A stretch of 64,000 bases of DNA from Heliopora coerulea (GCA_030142905.1 JASJOG010000014.1:930001-994000); one strand, 5' to 3'; numbered from the stretch's first letter, positions 33,225-45,900 are shown. Program-made: numbers and translations. Notes: generated from the sequence alone by a model not told the origin.

Positions 33225-34569
33225 CAGTGGCAGTCAAAAAGAATTACTCAAGCACAGGAAGGACATATGATTAAACAGTATTATATTAACAGTATTACCA
33301 CTGAAGTTCTAATACGTTGTGAGCCTGCCTCTGGCCTTTAACAACAGCAGCACATCTGCGAGGCATACTGTCTATCAAAGTCATTACTTTTCTCTGCGTT
33401 ATGCCATTCTATGCCCTCAGAACAGCAGTCCACAGTTCTTCACTGCTTTTTGGGTTTTGGTCAGAAACCCTTTCCTTTATTCGAACCCACAGATTCTCTA
33501 TTGGGTTGAGGCTGGGTGACTGAGCTGGCCAATTCATTACTGTGATTTGCTCTTCATCAAACCATTCTTGTACCAGTCGGAAGGTGTGACATGTGGCATT
33601 ATCTTGTTGAAAGATCCAACCTTGAGGAATCCCTCGCAAATGCGTAGTTGGGATTAATGCATTCTCCAGAATATTGATATATCCCTCCCCATTTAACTTT
33701 CCTGCCGCCTTTGATAGTATACCAATACCTCTAGCATTGATGCATCCCCATACCATGATTCCACCACCCCCATGTTGTACAGTTGCTTGGATGCAACTGT
33801 CCTTAATACACCCTTTCGTCGCTTCTGTGGAGGAGGAACTTTGATTCATCACGGAAAACAATTTTTGACCACTGCCTAGCAGACCACCCAATGTACGTTT
33901 TTGGAAACTGTAGATGCGCCTTCCTGCGGCAAGTCATTAATTTTGGCTTTTTTCTTGGTTTGCGACCAAACAGTCCAACCTCCCGAAGCCTTTTTTGGGC
34001 AGTGGATGTGGACACACTGGCGCCATGCTGTAGCATCATCTTGGCTTTTACCTGCAAGGCTATCTTAGTTCGGTCCATCTTGCTTTTGCGGACTATGATA
34101 CGGTCCCATCTCACAGTTGTCTTTCGCTCACGTCCGGGGATCTTGATGTCCTTAATACTGCCAGTAATTCGGTATTTTTTAAGGATTTCACTGACGCTTT
34201 TTTGACTGCAGCCAACACTAGCAGCAATTTGTCTTTGTGTATAGTCTTCTTCAGACAATGCCAGCATCTGTCCTCGATTCTCCAGGCTTATCCTCGGCTT
34301 TGGCCCCATGTTCCTTCTTCTGGTCTTGAAATTATTCCACACCAACCTTTCACAATACACTTCTGCTGAACTTTTTGAACATCAAGGTTATCAAGTGGAA
34401 TCACAATTAAAATGGTGCAAACTCCTTCAATAGTTGTGGGAGAACCCCTTTATTTTTGTTTACTGCCTTATAATAGCCATAAGACAGGCAATGATAATTT
34501 CCTCAAAATCTCTCTAGCTTCAAGGAATTAGGCAACTTTTGTTCGAGCAATTCTTTTTGACTGCCACTG
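33225..34569 (-). mobile_element. Complete Tc1-like transposon with both terminal repeats
   Basis: 1345 bp. Both ends begin CAGTGGCAGTCAAAAAGAAT and are flanked by TA (33223-33224, 34570-34571). The terminal repeats match over about 28 bp with two differences. The single transposase gene has one frameshift. Confidence 0.94.
33409..34360 (-). pseudogene. Tc1-like transposase with one frameshift
   Basis: The first frame (34360-33803) has the paired helix-turn-helix region (QRQIAASVGCSQKSVSEILK), KPRKKPKL and VFRDESKF (first Asp). The second (33891-33409) has GGGGIMVWGC, WIFQQDNATCHT (second Asp) and SLNPIENLW (Glu). The frames overlap, so one indel near 33830-33860 breaks an otherwise readable gene. 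Confidence 0.92.
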
Positions 34570-34734
34570 TATAAAGACATAGTTCCCTAGGCAAAGTGAT
34601 AAGATTTTGTTCAAATCTTTCCCTACATAACGAACAAACTGTCTTTCAAAGCTTGTACTTGATAACACGTTTGGATAAGCACTCATCACATAGCTTTTCA
34701 GAATAATAAAATAATTCTGCACGACCGCTAGCTA

Positions 34735-36430
34735 GCTTTAGTAAATTTATTAAAGTACTGCCTTTTCCCTACAAACTGATTAATTTTAACCACTAAATGT
34801 TGTCAAATTCAGGAATATAATAGGTTTCAATATCTGATATATCTTTAGAAAACTCAAATAATTCTCTACAACTGCTTAACTAATTACGCTGAAAATTAAT
34901 TATATTAAAGAACTGACTTTGCCCTACAAACTAATGAATTTTCACCGCTAAATTCTTTCGAAATTAGGAGAATAAGAGGTTTCAATATCTGATTCACTTT
35001 TAGAAAATTCAAACAATTCTCCGCAGCCGCTTGACTAATTTGGCTCAAGATTAATCAGATTAAAGTACTGGCTCTTTACTGAAAACTGAAGAAAATTCCT
35101 TGCTAACTATAGTCAAAATAAGGAAAATAAGGGGTTTGAATACCTGATACTTTCTTAAAAAAAGTCGAAAAATTCCTTAGAATCAGATTAAAGTACTGTC
35201 TCTTCTCTAAAAACCAATATATTTTTACCTATAAATTCTGTGAAAATATGAAGAATAACTGGTTTCACCATCTGAATTATGTTTAGAAAAACTCAAACAA
35301 TTCTCCACAACCACAAAACTAATCTCGCTCAAAATTTATCAGATCAAAGAACTGGCATTTCTCAACAAACAGGCAAATTTTCACAACTAAATTCTGTAGA
35401 AAGGAGAAGAATAAGCGCTTTCAATATTGAATACATTTTTGAAAAAATCAAACAATTCTCCACAATCACTAATCTAAATTCGCTGAAAATTTACCAGATT
35501 AAAGAACAGGCATTTCCCTACAAACTGAAAAAATCTCATGCCAAATGCTCTTCAAATTAGAAGAATAAGACGTTTAAATATCTGATATATTTTTAGCAAA
35601 ATCAAATAATTCTAGACAACCACTCGACTAATTTAGCTAAAAACTTATCAAATTAGGAGAATAAGCTGTTGAATTATCAGATACATTTTTAAGAAAATGA
35701 AATACTTCTCAAGAACCACTTGAGCAAATTTGTGGAAAATGTATGAGATTAAAGAACTTTCTTTTCCTTAAAATCTGATGAATTTTTTCAATTTCTTCTC
35801 CGCTAAATGCTGTGGAGATCAGGAGAATAAGGGATTTCAATATCTGTTGGATTTTTAGAACAATCGAATAATTCTACATAACCATTTGGCCAACTCGGTT
35901 GAAAAGTCAACACATTAAAGCACCGGCTTTTCCGTAAAAACGGATAAAGTTTCACTGCTAAAAGCTCTTGATACCAGGAGAGTAAGGAATTTCATTATCT
36001 AGTACTTGTTTAGAAAAATCAAACAATTCTCGACAACGACCTTACTAATTTCCACGAAAAGTTATCAAATTAAAGTACTTGCTTTTCCTTACAAAACTAT
36101 AAATTTTCACAGCTAAAATCTTTTGAAATCAGGAGAATAAGGAGTTTGATTATCGGATACTTTTTTTTAGAAAAATCAAATAATTTCCCAAAACCACGAG
36201 ACTAATATCCTTGAAACTTTATTAAAGTACTGGCTTTTACCTAGAAACTGATAAATTTTGACCGGTAAATTCTTTTGAAACGAAGGGAATAAGGGGTTTT
36301 AATATTTGGTACTTTTTAAGAAAAATCAAAGAATGCTCCACAACCGCTTGGCTAATTTTGTTGAGAATTTATTACATTAAAGTACTGGGTTTTTCCTAGA
36401 AACTGATAAATTTTCACTGCTAAATTACAG
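34735..36430. repeat. Satellite-like tandem array, period about 155 bp
   Basis: About eleven diverged units, each with AATTCTCNACAACC, GATTAAAGTACTGGCTTTT, CTACAAACTGATAAATTTTC and GAATAAGGGGTTTCAATATC, with anchor words near 34755, 34913, 35063, 35348, 35503, 35755, 36075, 36228 and 36381. AT-rich, non-coding; long frames across two units are chance. Confidence 0.88.
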
Positions 36431-37330
36431 TATACAGCTATCGTTAGATTAAAAGGAAACAAAGAGTAACTTTGTATCTCTTAAAAGGAGAAATGATTGC
36501 AGAGACAGAGACGCTGGGTTTGTCACATGGTTAATAATTTTTTTGAACAAACAATCCCAAAGTAATAAACGTCTTTATTTATTAGTATAATCTTAACTTT
36601 ATTCATTCTTACATATGTTAGTATTTCGAGCCCTGAATGTAGACCCAGGGTAATTTCCTAGATTACAAGCATCCCCTATTAGGATAAACGTATTTCAGTT
36701 ATTTTAAATACAAATTCAAATCTCTAACACAAGGAAGCCTATTGTGCTGTACAATGATTTTCTGTAGGAATCAGAATTTGAAAATCATAGCTAGTATTAC
36801 CTGTTCGACAAGATGTCATTCTGTTCTAACAATTTAGTACATAAATTACTGGAGCCTGGCAAAACTGGATTGCAAGTTGGTTAATGAAGTTAGTTTTTTT
36901 AAAAAATCCCTGAACGACCATAAAACAACATCTCTCGACAAAATGAAGCTTTAGGCAGTATATATCGGCAAAGATTCTTGGAAATTCGAATACAAGTCTG
37001 ACACAAGGTTTGTGAATAGCTGTTTTTGACAACTATGAAACCCGATCATACTATCAAAAAGATTAGCACCAAAAATGTTGCCAAGGGTCACACGTTGTAG
37101 CAACAATGACGCTTGAAAATGCCTCTTAACTGATCACGGAGACTCAAAACCGTTTTCGTTTTTCATTTTCATTAAACAATATATATTCTTGTGTATGGGC
37201 AATCAAGAGGAATATTTGGTTTTAAATTCTGTAACCGGTATTTTTACATCAAAAATCACGTTTTTGACTTTTAAAAAATTGAATCAATTTTTTTTTACAA
37301 CCAGCTTATTGATTGTCCATAATTCAAGAT
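36431..37330. other. No feature seen
   Basis: AT-rich intergenic sequence without coding or clear repeat structure. Confidence 0.5.
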
Positions 37331-37334
37331 AAAT

Positions 37335-37485
37335 TACAATGAATATACATACATAAAGATACATACATATATACACATACACACATACATACACATGCAC
37401 ATATATATACACATACATAAATACATATATGCACATGTACATACTCGCACATGCACATACACATACGCGTGTGTGTGTATTGTAA
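37335..37485. repeat. ACATAT/ACACAT microsatellite
   Basis: Alternating purine-pyrimidine CATACATA, CACATACA and GTGTGTGTGT words, directly 5' of a Penelope fragment. Confidence 0.9.
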
Positions 37486-37489
37486 CAAA

Positions 37490-37820
37490 AGATCATCTAG
37501 GGTTGAACGATGTATTCAGATAATCGATGTTACGGATGTGAGGTACCCTACACGGAGAGAGGCTTTTTGGATAGAAAAATTAAAAACTTCTACTCCACTG
37601 GGACTGAACATTATTCAACCATAACTTAATGCAGTCACTTTACATTAATCTTGTATATCCTCCAATTGAGTTTTAGAGTAATCTGAAAAAGGGGCTGGTT
37701 CATGAAACGTATATTTGTAAGTTTGTTGAAATAAAGTTTTTAAAGATTTATGTTTTTGATTGACTTTATGTTGAGCGGACTCCTGATTTTGTTACATATA
37801 TATATATATATATATATTTC
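37490..37820 (+). mobile_element. Penelope-like element, 3' end with GIY-YIG remnant
   Basis: Reads YPTRREAFWIEKLKTSTPLG then LNIIQP and stop at 37622, the C-terminal end of the GIY-YIG endonuclease of Penelope-like elements. The 3' part contains CTGAAAAAGGGGCTGG and ATGAAACGT, then (TA)n. Confidence 0.7.
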
Positions 37821-37829
37821 CAAAATTCA

Positions 37830-38105
37830 CTATTAATTCATGAGGAAAAGACAAAAGAAAATCATCAGCGTGTGGGATCTATATATGTGATAGATACACG
37901 TGCCTTTATACGTGAAGAAGTTTAATTTTTTCGGCTTACAAAAGATAAATTTCCAAACTTTCTTCACGAATTAGCGTATTAGGAGGTTCATTTTAGAAGA
38001 CATTTAAAAAACTCGCAGTTCGTGCTTTATCGGGTACAAAACACTCGGCTATCGCCTTGTTTTAGATCCCGATAAAGCACAAACTGCTGGGTTTTTAAAT
38101 ATTAT
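37830..38105. repeat. MITE with GCTTTATCGGGT palindrome
   Basis: GTGCTTTATCGGGTACAAAA faces TTTTAGATCCCGATAAAGCA as an inverted pair inside a TTTAAAAAACTCGCAG frame, flanked by (TA)n. A related copy lies at about 47790-47925. Confidence 0.65.
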
Positions 38106-38159
38106 ATATATATATATATATATACATATATATAATATTACCAGAAATCCTTCACCACC

Positions 38160-38610
38160 GGTCCAGTCGAACACACTTATAAAACCTTCATAAGAACGAA
38201 CTTTATTAAAACATTACCTACGCTTCGCAGCAAGCCCCTTTATCAAGGTTCCAGTTCACAAATTGTCAAGTCTTATTTATGTCTACCAGTTTCATTAAAA
38301 ATTCAAAAAATTACAAAAAATCTCTAACATTCAATCCCCGAGGGATAAACGAACTTAATTTATATGCCCAAAAGCTATCTCTCTTTGTTGGATTCCTCAT
38401 ATCCGTCTTATCAATAATTTTTACTCTTAAATCATTCAATCCCCCATGGTCTCCCTCAAAAAAATGCGCATACAAATACTCACCTGCTATACCCCTCTGT
38501 CCTTTACCAAATCTGTTAAGACTACTCCTATGATTGTTAAATCTCTTTTGAAAAGACGTCACCGTGTTTCCCACATAGATCTTTTCACATCTCTTATACC
38601 TTATAATATA
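38160..38610 (-). mobile_element. Penelope-like element, 3' end with GIY-YIG endonuclease domain
   Basis: Minus-strand frame ending at 38311: [17 protein letters not shown] (GIY-YIG core, here KIYVG), [54 protein letters not shown]. Such domains nick DNA for Penelope retrotransposition. The reverse transcriptase is missing: the 5' side stops at a long (TA)n tract. The 3' UTR contains CTTGATAAAGGGGCTTGCTG, a decayed version of the typical Penelope end motif. Confidence 0.85.
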
Positions 38611-38636
38611 CATATATATGTACATATATATACATA

Positions 38637-38690
<54 letters not shown>

Positions 38691-38760
38691 TATATATATA
38701 TATATATATACCTGTATATATGTTTATAGATATAGATATACGTATACATATATACATAAC
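38600..38760. repeat. (TA)n / TATACA microsatellite
   Basis: Over 150 bp of TA dinucleotides with TACATA variants; it makes long artefactual frames of Tyr/Ile. Confidence 0.95.
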
Positions 38761-38769
38761 AACTCTTTA

Positions 38770-39728
38770 AAGTCAAACTGGGTTGAATTGTAATTTGAAG
38801 CCATTTTCAAACGTCACTATGGCCACAAAAGATCGCACTTAAACTCTTTTTTACATATCACATTACGTTTCACTCTATGGAGAAATTACTTACTCCCGTC
38901 CTTTGAGGGAAGAACTTGTATTCTTCTACTTTTTCAAACTCTGTTGAGTTACCTTCAGCTTGGTTTCCAGTTGTACGAATACGCACGAAGGCGTAGAGAT
39001 CATCAATGAAACTAGAGGGTGCATTGGCATCAAACGTTGTCAACTAACCACCCCCTTAACACCGCCTTAAGCTGTGGCTACAAAGACCATCGATTACGTC
39101 GTTTTAGGCTTCTTCGAGACGTTCCAAACCGTTCCTGATCCCCGGCAAACTTTCATGAAGCATTTCACTCATGTTGGGAATTGTACAAGCCGGCGCAACC
39201 AACTCCCTAATCTGACTTGATAATTTGATTCACACTGTTAACGTCTGCGAAGTATGCAAAGCATATGCAAATATTGGTCCCTGTTGTAAGTCAGTTAAGC
39301 ACGTCTTAAGAGTATTTTTACGTTTTAAAAGCCGTTGGGCTCGAGTCACTGTTGAAACGAAACCAAACCTTAAGTTTGCCACGACAACTAGTTGAACTAC
39401 TCCTTGTCCTCGAGAAATCCACAAGAGGGAATTCGTGCGATTCATATTTATAATTTTGAATTTATATATCTTATATACGTTTAGTATTATCAACCGCCCT
39501 AGTTCATCGTTTATCGACGAGACGACGTTAGCAACGCTCCGTGTAGCCTCAGCTTCACTCAGGGCAAACCTCATCCAAGGATTTTAGCTGAAGGTATTAA
39601 GTAAAAACTTGGCGTCTGCAGTGGATTTTGCAGTGCTAAATACCATGCAATCGTTTCTCGCTGCCAAACGTGCCAAAAACTGTTACAAATTATGTTTCTG
39701 TAGTAGTGCTCCCTAGTTTTGCCAGGCT
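38770..39728. other. No gene seen; unassigned minus-strand frame
   Basis: A 114-codon minus frame at 39230-39574 begins MRFALSEAEATRSVANVVSS. Its start is weakly like the acidic N-terminal region of some Penelope elements. Not assigned. Confidence 0.35.
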
Positions 39729-39734
39729 TTTAAT
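39729..39734 (-). terminator. Candidate SLAIN polyadenylation signal
   Basis: ATTAAA on the minus strand, about 145 bp after the SLAIN stop; a common variant signal. No AATAAA is nearer. Confidence 0.35.
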
Positions 39735-39879
39735 ATTGTGCCAATTAAAGCCCCGAATTTCGAACAGTCGACGACCATTTCAGAACGCAGTCTTGCTACA
39801 AATAGATCTCCTTAAGGAACGCCACAAACACCATTTTACCGAAATGGCGAGAAGTCCTTCTCAGCTACTCTTCAACTTT

Positions 39880-39949
39880 CTAGTAACAATCATCTTTCCA
39901 GCTGTCGTCCAAATTGACATCACTAGGCATCTGCGACGGTGCCTTTCGC
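39880..39949 (-). CDS. SLAIN last exon
   Basis: Acceptor CAACATAG. Encodes RKAPSQMPSDVNLDDSWKDD, then CY and TAG. The DSWKD-CY end is conserved in SLAIN1/2. Phase 2 entry matches the exon before. Confidence 0.94.
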
Positions 39950-42900
39950 CTATGTTGAAACCAAACAATGCGAACTGAGAAATATTCGAATGTTGCGAAG
40001 TAATAGACGATTTTGAATCGTCCGTAATACCCTTGCTTTTTGTACACACTAAGGTCTACAACGATGTGCAGATACATCGGCCAATTGTGATATTTTCTTC
40101 CATAATACGAACATCGATATTTAACTGGGGCAAGATGTCCTTACATTCAAGGAAGATTTTACATTCAATAATTAGAGGTACATAAACAAAGATTAGAAAT
40201 TATAGTATTCAGTATTCCACACTGAAACTCGGGCGTACGAAGCACGGGGAGGCAAGAGCCCTTGAAAGCTATAGCTCCATCAAATTCCAATGTCGGAGTA
40301 GCCAAGACATCTTTCGCCCCTCGAAAATACTTTGAACCTTTTGATAGGGAAATCATTTAGCTACACATTTTGAAGACCTAGACTTAACCTGGTTCCTAAA
40401 TATTTACTTGGGTATAATATCACAAGTCGAGAAGTCCTTATTTCCTAAAGAAAACTGCCATTAGTCCATAGATTGAAGGAAGTTTTGTACGTTTTAAAAT
40501 CTAATAATTTAATGGAAATAATTTTATTTCATGACAGATTCAGAGTCGCTCCAAGCACCATTAAAATAAAACAACCCCTCTGATTTTAACCGCAAGAATT
40601 TTCTTCCTTACCCCCAACCCAATGTTTCTAACCTTTCCATACCACTGTCAAAACCACCAGTCCGGAGGAAGTGATGGGAAAAAGAAACGTTAAAAGCAAA
40701 GAACAAACACGGTTCTGCTCAACTCCAAGATGGCGGACACGTGGTTTGGACTGTACAACAAGTCACATGTACTAACTCCTGAGTTCACTGTTGTGTATCG
40801 TACATGTATCGTCCGTCGTATTGTTACTTATCGCATCGTGAGGAATGGTATTGTTATGGACCTAGTGAATATCGAAATGTAAAAATGAAGTGCTTTATAT
40901 AATATACAATCAGTTGTGCAGATATGAAAATATAATAGGCGGAATAGGTATAAGTTAATACGCGGGATTTTGAATAGAATGAGTCAACTCTAAATCAACC
41001 TGAATAAAACAGCCACCAGGGTTTGAACCGTTTCGTTTTCATGCAAACACACCAGTCTCTCGTAAAGACTGAGGATGTAGAGCGACGGGTGAAAAAACGT
41101 CTATAAGCTCGTATTCAGACGTCGTAAAGAGAAGTGCTTATTTTTCAATTCGTTAATATAAAACTAGAATGCTGCGCAGGCTGTATTATAGTAGGTATTG
41201 TTATAGTAGGTATTGTTAGTATGTAACGTTATAGTAGGCAGTATTAATAGGTGGTGTTAAGATAGGCAGTGTTAGTAGGTGGAGTTATAGTACATGGTGT
41301 TAGTAGGTTGTGTTATAGTAGGCAGTTTTAGTATGTAATGTTATAGTAAGTGGTGTTAGAGAAGGCAGTGTCATACTAGGCAGTGTTATAACAAGCAGTG
41401 TTTTAATGGGGATGGTTATACCAGGCAGTGTTATACAAGGGGTTGGCAAAAAAAGAGCCCCCCTCCATTCAAAAAAGGATTTGTTTAAAATAAAATTAAG
41501 TTGTGGGGAGATTTTGGGGCAAATGTAATTTCAATTCACTTGATGTTGAAAATTGTTTCTGTGATCGCTTTATTTTGATGAGTTGTGCCCAAGTAACTCC
41601 GTTAGAAACAAAATATATTTTTATATGTTTATTCGTACATGCAAAACAAAAAAATAACAACTACTGTAACTTGTACTGTATTTGAATGGATTTTGCATGC
41701 GGCTTACAAAATCCACAGCCCTACACACGAATTTTCACTTCATTTATCGTAATTTATTTAGTATTCACACTTTTGTCCTATTGATGGCACTGGGATTTGC
41801 TTGCTACTGTGCTGTACTGTACGAGCAAGCAACGTTCAGTAGTCGATAGGATATCCTCGGCTCTTTACAACTTTTGCACACCTGTTTGGCATGCTCTCCA
41901 CAAGATTTTGGACATACTCCTCGCTGAGATTCTCCCATTTCTATTTCAAATACTTGAACAACTCCTTCGCTGTCGCATTTCCGTTTCTGAAGTTGCCGAT
42001 CAATCTCGGACCATAGATTCTCAGTAGGGTTCAAATCTGGACTTTGCGGTAGCCAAGGAAGAACTTTGATGCATTGGTTCTGTAGATGATTCTTTACAGC
42101 ATTTGACGTGTGTTTTGACGTGTGTTTTGGCTGAAGGTCGCATTTGATGGATTAAAATATGGCGATACTTTTCTTTTTTCAAGATTCCTTCAATTCGATG
42201 GAGACCTCCGAGTCCATACCACGAGAAGCATCCCCATACCATTATATTCTTCTGGTGTTTTACAGTTCCCTGTAGACATCGCGGTGAGAACTTTTCGTTT
42301 GGAGAACGAAAACAGACATATTGACGGTTTTGGTAGCGGACAACAAATGGAGACTCGTCGGACCAAAGGACCTTCTTCCATTGCTCCACTGTCCAGTGAC
42401 TATAACGCCGAGCAAATTCGACACGCTTGCGACAATTTGTGGGGCTCGCAAATGGCTTCTTTGTCTCGACGACCTTCTTTAACTGGCGTTCATAGAGACG
42501 GTGTTGTACTGTCCAACGGAAAACTTCGGTGGATGAACGCTCTTTCAGTGATTCTAAAGGTCTGCGGCGGTTGGATAGACTTCAGCGGGATCACGTATCT
42601 TCACAGTTTCTCGGATTAAATAACGATCTTCGCGGATTATTGTCTTTCGTAGTCTGCTTGAACGAGGTTTTCTTTCTCCGTTGTCTCCATTCTTCAGACG
42701 GTTGCAAAGCTTTTTGGCCTAAGAATAACTAATCGAGTATTCTGTTGCGATCTTCCGAAGACTCCATCCAGCGTGAAGGCAACCAAGAATCTGCTGATTT
42801 CGTCCAAACTTCTTCTCAGCCTCATCAAGCCGTTGATTTTTCACAGATGCCATCTTGCACAATGTCAAGAAACCACTCTGAGTCAAAATCATAGCTTTCT

Positions 42901-45900
42901 TTTTGAACAAAAATTGACAGCATAAAAATTATGGGAGAGAGAAGTTCTCAAATTTACAGTAGTTTTTAATCATTCTTTTATAACATTACCACATCCAAGT
43001 AACTACAATTAATTCTCGTGAAGCTAGCCGTGCACAAATCATCGAAATAAAACGATCACAGAAACAATATTTAATATCAAGTAAATTGCAACAACTTTTG
43101 GACCAACAACTCCCCACAACTTAATATTATTTGAAACAAATCCTTTTTTGGATGGGGAGTTTTTTTTGCCAACCTCCTGTAGTTAGTAGTGTTATAGCAG
43201 GCTTTGCTATAGTAGACAATGTTCTAGTAGGGAATGTTAGAGTAAACGGTGTCATAATAGGCAGTGTTACATTAGGCCTTTGGCATAGAGGGCAGTGTTA
43301 ACTGTTGGTAGTGTATGGTTGGCAGAATCATTGTAAGCAGTGATATAGTAGGCCATGCTATACCAAGTATTATACTACATACTACTACTAATATACTCCT
43401 GTACCGCTTGGATAGTGAAATGGAAAAGTTTTTTTTACCTTGTCAGAATAATGCACTAAAAAAGACAAGGACGACAAACGCATGTCTGTTGTTTTTCGCC
43501 GGCCCATTGCCTATTTACACGATACGAATGTCGTATACGACTGTTCATCCTGGGGTATGTAATGTTTTTTCAAAGCCACAATTCCTGCTTTTGATTCGCT
43601 CACAAAAATAGAAATACGTCCTGAAGGCTGCAGCGAATTAACCGGATACACCAGAACGAACAATCGTATACGGAAATTGTATTATGTAGATGGGCCCTTA
43701 ATAGTTCTAAAAAGGCAAAAGTAGTTAGCAGTCCTAAACAAAATTACCTCGCAAAAGCAATTCTTGAGTTCTTGGGCGAATTACTTCCAGAGGAAGGAGG
43801 TGTAAGTAGAGAACGTCGAGTGACTATGGTTCCTTGATTGGTAGGTCCTTGTAGATTTTGTGCCATGCCTCTCGGCATCAATTGTGTTCTGGAGCTGATA
43901 CTTTCGTCAGATTTGGCCAATCGCGACCTCGTCGTGTTTGAATCAGTCGGAACATTAGCTGAGCTTCTTCGTTGAACCGCTTCAGAAAATGGATAGAAAG
44001 GAAAAGGTATAATACAGAGAGTATAAAATTGACGTATTCATATGAATTCTTATTTAGAACTGCTGTTAAAGACAATGAAACAAACGGATAAGAACTCAGA
44101 GGCCTAAGTCTACTAGTAACAAAAATGGGAAACGGTGGTTGGCGAGACTGGCAGAGGTCATACACGTGTGCCGCAATTTAAGAAGTTGATAATAAACAAT
44201 TATTGGATGAGACTGAGCACGATATCAAGAACTACTCAGACCGAGGTGAACGTCATCTGCCGAAGCCGAAGGATGATCCGGCTAACATTGACCGAGGTCT
44301 GGATAATTCTTGATATTATGCGTAAGCTGAATCCAGTAATTGTTTTATTATACATTCAAAACAGCGATAGATGCAAGAAAAGATTTGCAGTAGAAAGACT
44401 CGTGCGTTCAACTTTCCAAACTGCTGCAGGCCACTTTTGCTGTTTTGCAATTTTCGCGGCTTTGAGGTGGTTACATCATCAGCGTCCAATAATTTCTCTT
44501 TTTTGGACAGCTCCGTCGAATAATTCACGATATTCGGTGGAAATGATGTCACAGCTTCCGGATACTGAGAATTAACTGGTGAATGTCGACCAACAAGAAA
44601 CAAGAATGAAGTTTGAATGTATAATAATAGAAAATAGAATTTGGGGGAAAGAGTGAATAGCGGAACATACGTGCATTATCGTCAACGTCTAGTAGGTCTT
44701 CCATGCTTCCCCGTGATCCAGCCGATCTGCGTCCAGCAGCTATTTAAGAATAAACAATAGTTAGCATTGAGGAACAGGTGCATGACGAGGTATCTAACAA
44801 GTATTACTACAGTCCTGGCCAAAAATATCAGGAACAGCGTAGGCATTTGCATTTGGTAAAATACCGAGCACTAAGAAGCATAGATTATTTAATGGCATTT
44901 TCGAACTTACGTTGGGAAAGTGGTTTGTCTAAGCACAAGCCAAAACTCGGTGATTATGATTGATATGTGACCGGTACGAAGTCAGACCGGCACGACTTGA
45001 GATCACACCCCATACAAATCCTTATTCTTGTTTACATGAGACCGGTTCGAAAAATAAGCTCGGACCGGTCTCACTCATTTCGGGTGCTGGACCGACACGA
45101 ATGAGTTCAGCGGTTCGAACTCGGATCGGTACGAAATTTTGTTCATGACAACGCAAAATCTCTCCAGATTAACCAATGATGAGGCAGAGAACAAGAAAAA
45201 TATTGTTGCTGGGAACAAAAGCTCGGAATTCGGGCTGAAATGTTTGCAAGAACTTTAGTTTCATTCCGGTCTTACGTGAACACTTCAGAAAATTTTCACT
45301 TTGGTAGCGGTTCGAATTCGTACCGGCCTCATGTAATCAGCCCCTTAGTTATCCAGCTTAAAGACTCCATTTCATCAGCACTTTCGCATATGACATCAAT
45401 TATCACTGAAACAGGTCTACACAAGGCTATTCTGTTATCAGCTGACGTTGTGACGTCAGGTTTGAGGGTAACTTCGAGTTTTTATTCATATTAATCCGAC
45501 CCAAAAAGGAAAACTCTAAGCTAATCCAGTCTTAAATCAACTCTTACTCGAAAGGTTGGAGTATGTTTTTTAATGTTGCAACATCAATTAAGTGCAACCT
45601 AACCTTTCCAACACGTGTTCACCCTCTATTAAGAGTGACACTCCTGTCAGTCCGGAGGTTGTCTTCTCAACTGAGGTTCGACTGTAAATTATATTGTATC
45701 CAAACCAGAACGCCACAGACCTTTTCATGTCATACCTGTTGATCTTGGTTGTAGTTTAGAGCGACTGTCGGGACTTGGGGATGCTGACCTTCTAATTCTG
45801 ACCCCTTAAAAGAACAACGAGCAACCGTTTGCAATTTGTAATTTATAAGTCACTTGTAGTTCGCGAAGATAAAGTAAACATAACGTATTTGTGTGAAGAA

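Larger units (their letters stand above)
39950..43747 (-). other. SLAIN last intron, with minisatellite and Tc1-like insertion
   Basis: GTAATT donor and CAACATAG acceptor. It holds a minisatellite at 41160-43375 split by a Tc1-like element, and a MITE at about 43500-43690. A 50-codon frame at 40731-40883 starts in AAGATGGCGGAC but has no support. Confidence 0.7.

Noticed and set aside
37284..37496. 70-codon minus frame of Tyr/Val/Ile
   Set aside because: Microsatellite translation; no homology.
39230..39574. 114-codon minus frame, MRFALSEAEATRS start
   Set aside because: Possible Penelope N-terminal likeness is too short and judged by memory only; no element boundaries seen.
42122..42619. 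165-codon plus frame
   Set aside because: Antisense of the Tc1-like transposase at 41804-42910.
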